Origin: JAKACA01 sp050008715
GTDB taxonomy: Bacteria > Actinomycetota > Acidimicrobiia > Acidimicrobiales > Bog-793
Direction: 5' to 3'
Assembly: GCA_050008715.1 (NCBI GenBank)
Contig: JBEKMC010000001.1
Location: 25,532-89,531, forward strand
Length of the DNA stretch: 64,000 nt
The notes under the pieces were generated by a model. It did not search any database, was not told the DNA's origin, and worked only from the letters and a program-made list of their open reading frames with translations. The position numbers were made by a program, and so were the translations under genes. This document shows, piece by piece, positions 45,001-53,443 of this stretch (positions are counted from its first letter, which is position 1; every line of letters starts with the position of its first letter).

Positions 45001-45543
45001 TTTAGCCAGGTCTTGCAAGTGGGCCGGCGTGACCCCCACCACGGAAGCAACCCCGAAGAGCTGGCGCATACGCTCGTCCTCGCCGAGACGATCGAGCACG
45101 GCAGACCAGTGCTCACGCCAGGCGAGGCTCTGGCGCACCTCGTCGAGAATCTCGATCCGTGGCGGCAGGCCTGCCTCGATGGGATGCTCGGCGAGCAGCC
45201 GCTGGCAGAAGCCGTGGATCGTCGAGATCGCCGCCTCGTCCAGATGATCGAGCGCGTCCTGTACCCGGCGTCGCTCCGCTCCGTCCCGGCCCCGGTTGGC
45301 GAGACTCGTCAGCTCCGACCGCACCCGCACTTTGAGCTCCAGCGCCGCTGCCTCGGTGAAGGTGATGGCGGCGAGGTCCTCGAGCCCACACGCGCCCGAC
45401 CTCAACAGCTGCACGATCCGCGACACGAGCGCGGTCGTCTTGCCCGAACCCGCTCCCGCTTCCACGAACAGCGTCGAGTCCAGGCGGTACTCGATCGTGT
45501 GCCTCGCGGCAGAATCGGCCAGGCGCCGCGCCGAGACGCTCAT
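42022..45543 (-). CDS. addA: AddA/RecB-like helicase-nuclease (1173 aa)
   Basis: UvrD/Rep-superfamily helicase with a C-terminal nuclease, the AddA subunit of the double-strand-break resection complex. Walker A is EAGAGSGKTT (K35). Further motifs are AITFTEAAALELKVR, LLIDEFQDTDP, FVGDPKQSIYRFRGAD and LTVHAAKGLEFP. The PD-(D/E)xK nuclease ends in VVIDYKTD with D1099 and K1101. An acidic insert (around GSDEGEDEDED) is present. The ATG at 45543 overlaps the addB stop (ATGA), and its own stop overlaps the methylase start. Actinobacteria may instead use AdnAB, but the partner's Cys pattern fits AddB. Confidence 0.92.
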   Translation of the reverse strand: MSVSARRLADSAARHTIEYRLDSTLFVEAGAGSGKTTALVSRIVQLLRSGACGLEDLAAITFTEAAALELKVRVRSELTSLANRGRDGAERRRVQDALDHLDEAAISTIHGFCQRLLAEHPIEAGLPPRIEILDEVRQSLAWREHWSAVLDRLGEDERMRQLFGVASVVGVTPAHLQDLAKEVSEEWDRCATAGPDVPAVLAIVAAAVDRGTADVLASLEGALALEPHCTDPGDVLLLRLREARDLQVLLSGSDEGEDEDEDFAAGGRAAGGGVAGDPRLAVLAAQQPSLRIGNAGQKGAWACDVDEVRGHLSDAREARSRAVAEVADAVLPALVATFDVVALEAAAARRAAGTLVFHDLLVLARDLLAENPGVLARVRGKLRYLLIDEFQDTDPLQLEIAELIGGKDAGRLFFVGDPKQSIYRFRGADLAAYEVARARLAEGGPVALTSNFRSVPGILEFANECFTSLMGDSYSRLEPVRPSTGHRVPVRIAGGELDGSLKRHDQRVVESEACAMAIDRAVNTEGWLVGDDDARRPARLSDVAILVPRRTGLAELEAALDAHGIGYRVESASLIYRSQEVRDLLALCRAIDDPADRVALLAALRSPAFACRDDELYGYRRDGGVWSVEERLQAGEGGEAHVAGAEVVAGALSALRGYRARRFELGPVGVLEAAVRDRRLLQLSVGSPRERESWRRVRFLIERARAFVEAGGGGLRAFADWVEEQLSEGLRSVESILPEPDEEVVHILTVHAAKGLEFPIAVLAGFGTSDDVPRGVGRKVLRGAGGRPEVHLRADLRTAGVDVLRTAEQALERAEAVRVLYVAATRAQDHLVVCAHHAATAGDGTLGQRLYEAATEALERVPGLWEPIAADDVHVSDAGERPDQAGATFGPGTQVSLFDVTAMSVPVVARRTARRTARSPADWHAWQGERIELLERVRRRRSVRATEVAALAGLGWEGAEAGTRAEAPIDEEAPGADAGGAGRRRGRGGTQLGRAVHAVLQSVGQDVARRIADGTPHGADLSELRELAAAQAGSEGIGARAGEVEDLVASALSSPTVKAAFDSGSPRREVYVATMVGGVVLDGYVDICFEDDGGLVVIDYKTDSVRDQADVLASAERYSLQAAAYALALADATGMPVRRCVLVFLAPPGRPIEFDVPDLPAAVARVRAAVAAA

Positions 45544-48500
45544 ATCGGTCCCACGAGCTCGGTGAACGCCTTCATCTCGTGATCATTGCTCGCACGTTCC
45601 CAGAGCTCGGCCCGATCCGTCGTGCACAACGCGTCGAAGTCGCAGTACTGGCAGTTGTCGTACTGCGACTGGAGCAGGCGCCCCGGGTGCGGAGGGAAGC
45701 AACCGGCGTCGATGGTCGACACGAGCGTCTCGAGCACATCGTGGAGGGCCGCAGCCACTTCTTCGTTCAACTCCACAGGGATCACGGCGTAGCCGGCCAC
45801 CGCCTGCACGAAGCGATATTCGGCACGAGCTGGCTGGCGGAGGGTGAGCTCCCGACCGAGGACCTCGACGGCGGCTTTCGCGTAGATCGGGAGCTGAAGG
45901 TGACGACCACGCCCGAGCGGATCCGTGAGAATGTCCTGGAAGTTGCCGGACCTCCCGCTCTTGTAGTCCACGACCACGAGGCGGCCGTCGGCGGTGACGT
46001 CGACACGATCGATGCGGCCGCGGAACAGGACGTCGCGCCCGGCGGCGTGGGCCACGACTGGCCGTCCCTCCCCACCGAAGTCGAGCTCGACCGACATCGG
46101 AACCCGGCCCGCAGCGACGGAGTCCGCCACGTCCCGAGCGACGTACCGCTCGAGATCCCGCAGGATGCGCGCCCGTTCGGTGTCCCAGAAGATCGCCTTG
46201 CCAGTCTTGCCCGATCGCTCGAGCTCCTCGAAGGCGGTGTTCGCGAGGTCACGCAGCCGGGCACGGGAACGCTCGTCGATGACCGTGACCGGCACGACGG
46301 TGCCGTTCTCCTCGAAGAAACCCTCCAACACCGCGTGCATCAGCGTCCCCCGCTCACGCGCATCGATCACCACGAGGCGCTCCGGCTGCTCGAGCTTGCT
46401 GACACCGAGCTTGCGGTCGACGAAGAAACGGAACGGGCACGCCGCGAAAGTCTCCAACCCTGTGGCCGACAGCGGGTGGACCCAGGCATCCTCAGCCAGG
46501 CCGGCGGCGGGTACGTACCCGGCATAGGGGTTGAGGCCGCCGGCACGGCGATCGAGGGCAGCTTGTCGCCGTCGCCGGTAGTCACCGTCCAACAGCTCCA
46601 GGAAGGAGGGCGCCTCGCTGCTGGAAATGGCCAGGAGGGAGGCCAGCTCGAAGTCGGCGGCGTCCGATGCGGCCATGCCGTCGACGACCTGGCGGATCGA
46701 GCCGGCAAACGACGGAACGTCGGTGAGGCGGCCGTCGAACAGCTCGGCCGCCCACCGGGACGGGTAGGCCGCCCGACCGACGCGCACGTCGATGCGGGCA
46801 AAGGAGGCAGATGACCTTGCGGAGGCCGACAACGCCCAGAGGAGATGACGGCGGCCTGCTTCGTCCGCCTGCTCCCGCTCCGCCAGCGAGGCCACCTGGT
46901 CGCGCTCGGATCTCGGCAGCAGGGGATCGTCACGCCGGGGGGCCGGCAGATCGCCCTCGCGGCACCCGAGGACGATCAGCAGATCCGAGCTCGTGCCCGC
47001 GACGGCGCGGAGCGACCCCACTGCCGGCCCGGCGCCGAAGCGGCCGCGGTCACCAGCTGGGCGGTCAAGGGCAACGTCGAGGGCGACGGCAAGACGCCGT
47101 AGCCGCTCCGAAGCCGAGAAACGGCCAAGCGGCTCGAGAGCGTCGAGGGCGTCGAGATCGCTCACGGCGTCGGCGATCGTGGTCCGTTGCTCACCTGGCT
47201 CGAGCAGTTCCTCCAGCGCGTCGTCGGTCCATCTTCGAAGCGCAGCCCAGCTGTCGGCCCGCGCGGCCGCCGAAACGAGAGCATGCAGCCGTTCGACGAA
47301 CTCGAGCAGGTCGGCTGCGACCTGGGCCGCCGGCGTGGGCTCGGCCGCCGGGTCTCGCTGAAGACGGGCGATGTGGGTCCGAAGACGGTCGCGCCACTGG
47401 GAGATCCCGCTCAAGACGCCGGCAGCTCGTGAGCAGCGGTCCCAGGCGCCGACGGGGACGGCACCCTCTGCGGTGACACTCGCCAAGTGGCGAGCCAGGC
47501 CCTTGTCCGAGCGGATCGGTCCGCTCGACAGCCAGTCGATGACGTGGCCGCGATCGAGCTCCTGCCCCGGCAGCGCCGGCATCGCCAGCGCTACGAGACC
47601 GATCAGCAGCCGCGCATGCGGCGTGTCTCGGAGGAGCTGACGGTCGCCGCCGCTGTGCGGGACGCCGGCGACAGCCAGCTGTTCGGCGATTCGCCGGTGC
47701 AGCTCGGGCGCCCGTGCGCCATCGGGAAATGTCACCACGCACCGCCCGAGATCCCCGCCGTCCTCGGCATGAGCGATGAGGCGGCGCACCGCTTCGCGCA
47801 CCTCGACGTCGTCATCTGGAGACGAGGAGAACTCAGTGAATCGGACGGCGTCGGCGCCGGAGCCGACCGTGGGTGCCCCCAGACCAGTCGCCCCGGCGCC
47901 GGCGGCCGCCGCGGCAGTGCCGACCACCTCAATCTCACCGCGTGACACACCGCCGAAACCGTCGGCCAGCGCCGCCAGGAACCTGTGGATCGCCCTGTCG
48001 GCCAGTTCGTCGCCGGTCACGCCGGCGAGCACGAGCAGCTCGAGGCGTCGTGCCAGCGACACGAGCAGCCCGGCCTCCGCCGGCCCGAGCGGATCAGGCA
48101 GGTAGAGCACGACGTTGCCCAGCTCGGAGACGTCAGCACCGCCACCGGCAGCCAGCTGGTCCATGGCGGCCCGGAGAAGGTCGTCGCTGTCGTGATAACC
48201 GGCCTCGAGGAGCTGCCGCATCGCCCGCACGAGGGCGACGACGTCGCCGGCCCGGGCGCTCGTCGAGGCGAGGCGGTCCAGTTCGACCGCCGATGCCCGG
48301 CGAAGGTCTCGGTACGTCGTGGCGAGGCTCTCCTCCGTCGCCTCGTGCCCGGCGACGGGGGCGAGAACACCCGGCACCACGCCGAGGGCGACGCGGGCGG
48401 CGGTGCGGACTGCGACCGGCGTCAGCGGCCGGCGCCCACCACGGGCGGCGCCGGCGGCGCCGAGCTGCTGGACCAGTGCAGCGAGCGGGGCGAAGCGAAC

Positions 48501-48677
48501 GGCGGCGAATGCCCCGCGTTCGACGAGGCGCCGCCGCAGTGACAATCCGACGATCGGGCTGCGAACGACAACCCAGACCGGGGCCAGGCGGTCGGCGACA
48601 TGCACCCGTTGCAGCTCGTCCACGAGCGCCGCCTCCGCCGCCACGCCTGGGATGACCCGCTCGATCCGACCTGCCAT
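45540..48677 (-). CDS. addB: AddB-like nuclease subunit with iron-staple cysteines (1045 aa)
   Basis: Second subunit of the AddAB complex. The C-terminal PD-(D/E)xK nuclease contains LVVVDYKSG. An iron-sulphur staple is suggested by one Cys near residue 748 (FAACPFRFF) and three near the C-terminus (C1009-x2-C1012-x5-C1018), as in AddB. The N-terminal helicase-like part has no recognisable Walker A (VVVRSPIVGLSLRRR at that place), so ATPase motor activity probably rests with AddA. The start is taken as ATG 48677; an in-frame GTG at 48707 would add 10 residues. It is the first gene of the operon. Confidence 0.87.
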   Translation of the reverse strand: MAGRIERVIPGVAAEAALVDELQRVHVADRLAPVWVVVRSPIVGLSLRRRLVERGAFAAVRFAPLAALVQQLGAAGAARGGRRPLTPVAVRTAARVALGVVPGVLAPVAGHEATEESLATTYRDLRRASAVELDRLASTSARAGDVVALVRAMRQLLEAGYHDSDDLLRAAMDQLAAGGGADVSELGNVVLYLPDPLGPAEAGLLVSLARRLELLVLAGVTGDELADRAIHRFLAALADGFGGVSRGEIEVVGTAAAAAGAGATGLGAPTVGSGADAVRFTEFSSSPDDDVEVREAVRRLIAHAEDGGDLGRCVVTFPDGARAPELHRRIAEQLAVAGVPHSGGDRQLLRDTPHARLLIGLVALAMPALPGQELDRGHVIDWLSSGPIRSDKGLARHLASVTAEGAVPVGAWDRCSRAAGVLSGISQWRDRLRTHIARLQRDPAAEPTPAAQVAADLLEFVERLHALVSAAARADSWAALRRWTDDALEELLEPGEQRTTIADAVSDLDALDALEPLGRFSASERLRRLAVALDVALDRPAGDRGRFGAGPAVGSLRAVAGTSSDLLIVLGCREGDLPAPRRDDPLLPRSERDQVASLAEREQADEAGRRHLLWALSASARSSASFARIDVRVGRAAYPSRWAAELFDGRLTDVPSFAGSIRQVVDGMAASDAADFELASLLAISSSEAPSFLELLDGDYRRRRQAALDRRAGGLNPYAGYVPAAGLAEDAWVHPLSATGLETFAACPFRFFVDRKLGVSKLEQPERLVVIDARERGTLMHAVLEGFFEENGTVVPVTVIDERSRARLRDLANTAFEELERSGKTGKAIFWDTERARILRDLERYVARDVADSVAAGRVPMSVELDFGGEGRPVVAHAAGRDVLFRGRIDRVDVTADGRLVVVDYKSGRSGNFQDILTDPLGRGRHLQLPIYAKAAVEVLGRELTLRQPARAEYRFVQAVAGYAVIPVELNEEVAAALHDVLETLVSTIDAGCFPPHPGRLLQSQYDNCQYCDFDALCTTDRAELWERASNDHEMKAFTELVGPI

Positions 48678-48743
48678 TGGGACGATGGTACGAGAGGGGT
48701 GTGTCAAGGACTGCGTTTGTGGACAAAGCGGGGTTTCGGAAGC

Positions 48744-49382
48744 TCAGCTCGGCAGCGGTACCTCCTCGAGCCGGCCGTCCGACAATTCCCACCAGTCGTC
48801 ACAGCAGTCCGCCACCTCGGGGTCGTGCGTGGCGATGACGACGAGCCTGCCCCGACCGGCCACGTCCAGCAGCAGCCGCAGCACACGTTCTCGGCTGTCG
48901 GCATCGAGCTCTGCGGTCGGCTCGTCGGCGATGATCACGTCGTGCTCGCCCGCCAGCACTCGTGCCACCGCCACGCGTTGCCGTTGACCTCCGGACAGCT
49001 CGGTGACGAGCCGGTCCTCCGTGCCCGCGAGCCCGACGGCGGCGAGCGCACGAGTCGAGCGGCTCTCGATCTCGTCACGAGGCGGGACCAGGGCGGCCGC
49101 CTGCATCGGTAGCGAGACGTTCTCGACCGCCGTGAGGCTGGGCGCCAGCCCGAAGGTCTGCGGAACGAAACCCACCCGCCGCGTCGACCCGGACAGCTCC
49201 ACCCGCCCCTCGTCCGGCTGGAGCAGGCCGGCGAGCACCAGCATCAACGTCGTCTTCCCGGAGCCGGAGTGCCCACTGATCGCCACCGCTCGCCCGGCGT
49301 GCGCTGACAAGTCGAGGCCGTCGAGCACCTGGCGGCCGCCGAGCCGGACCGAGAGCCTGCGCGCTTCGATTGCCGCCGCCAT
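48744..49382 (-). CDS. ABC transporter ATP-binding protein (212 aa)
   Basis: Stand-alone ATPase of the MacB/LolD type. Walker A is GHSGSGKTT, the signature is LSGGQRQR, Walker B is VIIADEPTAELD and the switch is THDPEVADC. It is the last gene of a three-gene operon, permease-ATPase-ATPase. Its ATG overlaps the stop of the second ATPase (TGATG). It probably dimerises with the other ATPase to power the FtsX-like permease. Substrate unknown. Confidence 0.93.
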   Translation of the reverse strand: MAAAIEARRLSVRLGGRQVLDGLDLSAHAGRAVAISGHSGSGKTTLMLVLAGLLQPDEGRVELSGSTRRVGFVPQTFGLAPSLTAVENVSLPMQAAALVPPRDEIESRSTRALAAVGLAGTEDRLVTELSGGQRQRVAVARVLAGEHDVIIADEPTAELDADSRERVLRLLLDVAGRGRLVVIATHDPEVADCCDDWWELSDGRLEEVPLPS

Positions 49383-50263
49383 CAGGCGTCCTCCGGATCG
49401 GCGCGAGTGAGCTGGATGCCGTCGGCCCGCTCCGACAGGCGGAAGAGGGTTTGCGGCGGGAAGCGTGTGAGCACGTCCGGCGGGAGCTGCAACGTGCCGT
49501 CGCGCCCGACGACGGCGTACTGGCCGCCCTTGCGGCCTTCGGCTCCGACGCGACCGTCGCGGATCGTGACCGTGCGGGGGACCGATGCGGCAACCGCAGG
49601 GTCGTGCGTCACCATGACCATCGTCGCACCGACGCCGTCGTGGAGCTCGTGAAGGGCCTCGATGACCTCACTGCGTTGTGCGTGATCGAGCTGGCTCGTC
49701 GGTTCGTCGACGAGAAGCAGGTTGCCGCCGCCGGCGGCGCCGACGGCGAGGGCGACGCGCTGCAGCTCGCCGCCGGAGAGGCTGCCGATCTGCCGCTGGG
49801 CGAGGGCATGGATTCGGAGCAGCGACAGCAGCTCGTCAGGCGCCGGCGGCGGGGGCACGTCATGCCGGCCACTGGAACGGGCGCCACGACCGGCGAACAC
49901 GACGTTCTGTCGGACGCTGGCGTACGGCAGCAGGTTGGCGAGCGGGTCCTGCAGGACGATGCCGACATCGGTGGCGCGGTACCGCCGCAGCTCTGCCGGC
50001 GTCATCCGGGTGACGTCGCGGTTGCCGACGAGGACCTGGCCGGCAGATGGGCGCAGCAGTCCGCCCAGCATTCGCAGCAGGGTGGACTTGCCAGCACCGG
50101 ACGGCCCGAGCAGGGCCACCATCTCGCCGGCGTCGATGGTGAGATCGACGCCCCGCAGCGCGATGACCTCGGCGCCGTCAAGGTGGTAGAGGTGAACGAC
50201 GTTCGAGCAGTCGATGGCGAGGCCTGCAAGGCGCTCGGCTCCGCCGACGATGGTGGACGTCAT
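49382..50263 (-). CDS. ABC transporter ATP-binding protein with C-terminal extension (293 aa)
   Basis: MacB/LolD-type ATPase. Walker A is GPSGAGKST, the signature is LSGGELQR, Walker B is LLLVDEPTSQLD and the switch is THDPAVAAS. About 60 extra residues after the ATPase fold (AEGRKGGQYAVVGRDG onward) may be a regulatory domain. The ATG at 50263 overlaps the permease stop (ATGA). Two different ATPases with one permease suggests a heterodimeric motor. Confidence 0.93.
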   Translation of the reverse strand: MTSTIVGGAERLAGLAIDCSNVVHLYHLDGAEVIALRGVDLTIDAGEMVALLGPSGAGKSTLLRMLGGLLRPSAGQVLVGNRDVTRMTPAELRRYRATDVGIVLQDPLANLLPYASVRQNVVFAGRGARSSGRHDVPPPPAPDELLSLLRIHALAQRQIGSLSGGELQRVALAVGAAGGGNLLLVDEPTSQLDHAQRSEVIEALHELHDGVGATMVMVTHDPAVAASVPRTVTIRDGRVGAEGRKGGQYAVVGRDGTLQLPPDVLTRFPPQTLFRLSERADGIQLTRADPEDA

Positions 50264-53200
50264 GTGCTCGACCTGACGTCTTCGGGTCGGACGCGCCGCA
50301 TCGTGAGCAGGCTGGCGAGCATCCCTCCGACAAGCAGCACGATGAGCACCGCGGCGGCGGCGACGACTGCGGCGGTCACTCCGGTGCCGACCGAGGTGGG
50401 CAGCACCGGGCCCTGGCGACCCGGCGGGAATTCCGGCAGCAGGCTCAAGCTGAGCTGGCCCGCCACGATGCCGGCCACGACTCCGAGGAGGACGCCGACG
50501 ACCACGACGACCGCCTGCTCGATGAGGAGGGAACGACGAAGCGGCTGCAACGGGACACCGACCGCCGCCAGTGCGGCGAATTCGAGGGAGCGCCGGCGAG
50601 CGTCGGAGGCCACCGAGAACAAGACGGCCCCGAGGGCGAGCAGCGTTGCCCCGAGGGCTGCCAGCACGAACATGTCGAAGGCGAGCGACGGAGCGGTGTG
50701 CCCGAGCGACTCGGCCGCCTCGCCGGCCGTCGACGTGGCGAGGACCGTGACGCCGTTGTCCGAAAGGCGATGCAGGAGGGCAGCACTCGGCCGGTCGTGG
50801 CACCAGACCTCGTAGGTGACGCTCCCGATCGGGCCTTCGTACTTCGCCTCGGCAAAGGCCAAGTCGATCAAGGTGGCGTTGTCGCCGATACCGGGCAGTG
50901 CGAGGGCCTCAGTCCGCGCAACCGTGGTGATGGCCGACCCGTCGAGACCGGTGGCTGGGAACTGGCCCGGATCGGCCGGGTTGGCGTTGAGCGCCGCCAG
51001 CGTCGTCGTGACGACGGACGGGACAACGCTCGGTGCGTCGTCGGGGCCGATCGCCGGCATCGGCGTGGAGGCGACCGCATTGAACGTCACCGAGACCTGT
51101 GAGCCGGTCGCCGAGAGGGAGACCGAGCTCGACTGGTCCGAGGAGCTCGTCGGGGTCGCCGACGTCCAGTCCCCCGGGTTCGTGAGGCCGATGTCGGCCG
51201 GGACCCACCGGCCGCTGCGATCGGCCTCGACGCCGGACAGCTCGATGGGGACCGTCACCGCGTCGACGTTGCTGTTCTGCGAGGGGTTCCACTGCAGATA
51301 GATCGAGTCGATGCGGCACACGAGCGTGCAGGCATAGTCGAGGGACGTGCTCTCTTCTGCCGTGCCCTCGTGCAACGGAGCGCCGAGGACGAGCGAGGCG
51401 CTCGTGTCGTTCTGCTCGTCGAACAGATTGAGGACGAGCTCGGGTGCGGGTTTGACGGCCGTGTTCAGCCGCACCCTCATGCGGATTGCCGAGGCGTTGG
51501 CGAGCGTGGCCTCGGGCGCGGAGGGCGGATGCAGGTCGGCCGCGACGGCGGATGCGGAGGAGGGTCCAGTCGTCGTACCTGACGGCCAGCTGGCGATTGC
51601 GGCAAAACGAGTGGCGTCCACGGCGAGCGTCGGGCTGCTGGCGGAGATCTTCGCGACGGCCATGGCCTCGCGTCCGGATGGATCGGCGTTGTCGACGGCT
51701 TGCAGGAAGTCCACGCCGGACGCGAGCCGCACCGTCAATACGTCCGGAGCGCCCACCTGGAACGCCGCCTGGGTGGCACGGTTCCTGTCCGCAACTTCGT
51801 AACCGGCTACGGAGAACACGAGCACACCTACAGCGATCACGAGCACGACGACGCGGCGGGCAACACCCGCCCGCCGCATGATGCTGCGGCTCGCGAGGCC
51901 GAGCGCGACACGCGGCGACCAACGCGTGGCTCGGACCACGGCACGGGACGCCAGCGGCAGCAGGCGAGCGCCGAGGATGCCGGCGACGAGCGCGAGCGCC
52001 CCGGGCGTGAGCGACGCCAGCGGATCGAGCGGGGCACCACCGGACGTCGATGAGTGGGTGCTCACGAGCTCGACGACGGCCGCAGCCGCGAGGACGACGA
52101 CGAGGAGGTCGACGATCGAGGCGTTGCGGCGACTGCGGCGCTCTGAGGCGGAACGACCTTCACGAGCGAGCGAAGGTCGAACGAGGGCTCGAGAACCGAT
52201 CGCAGCCGCCCCGAAGCCCGCCACGAACGTGCCGATCGCCACCACCACTGCCAGCCCGTCCACCGACGTGCCAGTGCCCGCCTCGAACACGTGAGGGGCC
52301 AGCATGGCGACGAGCAGCCAGCCGAGCTCGAGGCCGACCGGAGTGGCGACCGCCAGCAAGATCGCCGGCTCCCGCAAGGCCACAATGGCGATGGACCGGC
52401 GGCTCAGTCCCCGCAGCTCGGCGATCTCGAGGTCGCCGCTGCGCTGGGTCGCGTTGCTGGCGGCGACCTGGTAGAGCACGAGGAGCCCGAGCAGAACGAG
52501 CTCGAGGGCGGCGGCGGCAACGATCGTCCGCATCTGGCTCTCCTGGTTGACGACGCCCTCTAACACGCCGGGAAGCCCAGAGGTTGCCAGCAATTGGAGG
52601 GACGGCAAGGAGATCTCGAAGGACGACAACTGGCTGAGGATGTGGGGGATCTGTGTCGCCTCGATGACGGACGGGCGCAGTGGGACCTGCCCGAACGCGG
52701 CCGTCGGGAAGAGCAAGGCTTGCCGAGCCGCCCCACCGCTCGAGACGAAGGCGTCGTCGATGTATTCGACGCTGCCCTCGGACGGGCTCGAGGTCTTGAT
52801 CGTGCCGTACAGGAAGGGGTTCTCACCCCACCAGTAGGGGGCATCCGGATTCCCCGTCTCATAGAGGCCGGAGACGACGAGCGGCTCGTTGCGGCGGCCG
52901 ATCACGTTGCCGACGTGGGTGCTCAGCAGCGCGGCCGAACGAGTGCTGAGGAGAACCTCGTCGCTCCCGCTCGGGCAGTGGCCTGCCACGATGTCGAGCT
53001 GCGCGCAGACCCCCGTGCGGGACTCGATCTCGACGGCGACCATCTGCTTGCTCGTCGGATCGAGCAGCTCGGCCGACACGTCCACGGTGACGATCGGCGG
53101 CCCGTAGCGGTCCGTCGGCGCAGTCCCCGAACCTCCTGGGAGCTTGCCGAGGGCGCGCTCCAGATCCACGGTCGAACCGCCGGTGACGCCCTGCACAGGC

Positions 53201-53415
53201 TGGATGAGGATGCCGTCGGCGCTCGGCACGACGGTCGAGAGGGTTGCGTAGGTGACCGACTGGTCCGCCGCCGCGAGGTAGATCGGGCCGGCCGTCGCCG
53301 CGGTGACGGCCGCCACGGCCACGAGCAGGAAGACGAGCGACGACCCCAAGCGCCAGCGGATCGACTGCCAGACCAGGCCACCTCTGTGGCGACCATGCGG
53401 CTGTTTCGACGTCAC
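50260..53415 (-). CDS. Large FtsX/MacB-type ABC permease (1051 aa)
   Basis: Long permease with an N-terminal membrane helix (about residues 25-50), a large extracytoplasmic domain, and two FtsX-type membrane blocks. The first block is near residues 285-440 and the last is at the C-terminus, with GVPLQPLRRSLLIEQAVVVVVG typical of FtsX. Such proteins act as mechanotransmitters or export lipids, peptides or antibiotics. The start is GTG 53415. It is first in the operon with the two ATPases. Substrate unknown. Confidence 0.88.
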   Translation of the reverse strand: MTSKQPHGRHRGGLVWQSIRWRLGSSLVFLLVAVAAVTAATAGPIYLAAADQSVTYATLSTVVPSADGILIQPVQGVTGGSTVDLERALGKLPGGSGTAPTDRYGPPIVTVDVSAELLDPTSKQMVAVEIESRTGVCAQLDIVAGHCPSGSDEVLLSTRSAALLSTHVGNVIGRRNEPLVVSGLYETGNPDAPYWWGENPFLYGTIKTSSPSEGSVEYIDDAFVSSGGAARQALLFPTAAFGQVPLRPSVIEATQIPHILSQLSSFEISLPSLQLLATSGLPGVLEGVVNQESQMRTIVAAAALELVLLGLLVLYQVAASNATQRSGDLEIAELRGLSRRSIAIVALREPAILLAVATPVGLELGWLLVAMLAPHVFEAGTGTSVDGLAVVVAIGTFVAGFGAAAIGSRALVRPSLAREGRSASERRSRRNASIVDLLVVVLAAAAVVELVSTHSSTSGGAPLDPLASLTPGALALVAGILGARLLPLASRAVVRATRWSPRVALGLASRSIMRRAGVARRVVVLVIAVGVLVFSVAGYEVADRNRATQAAFQVGAPDVLTVRLASGVDFLQAVDNADPSGREAMAVAKISASSPTLAVDATRFAAIASWPSGTTTGPSSASAVAADLHPPSAPEATLANASAIRMRVRLNTAVKPAPELVLNLFDEQNDTSASLVLGAPLHEGTAEESTSLDYACTLVCRIDSIYLQWNPSQNSNVDAVTVPIELSGVEADRSGRWVPADIGLTNPGDWTSATPTSSSDQSSSVSLSATGSQVSVTFNAVASTPMPAIGPDDAPSVVPSVVTTTLAALNANPADPGQFPATGLDGSAITTVARTEALALPGIGDNATLIDLAFAEAKYEGPIGSVTYEVWCHDRPSAALLHRLSDNGVTVLATSTAGEAAESLGHTAPSLAFDMFVLAALGATLLALGAVLFSVASDARRRSLEFAALAAVGVPLQPLRRSLLIEQAVVVVVGVLLGVVAGIVAGQLSLSLLPEFPPGRQGPVLPTSVGTGVTAAVVAAAAVLIVLLVGGMLASLLTMRRVRPEDVRSST

Positions 53416-53443
53416 TCCGAGACGCTAACGCAATATGTCGGTT

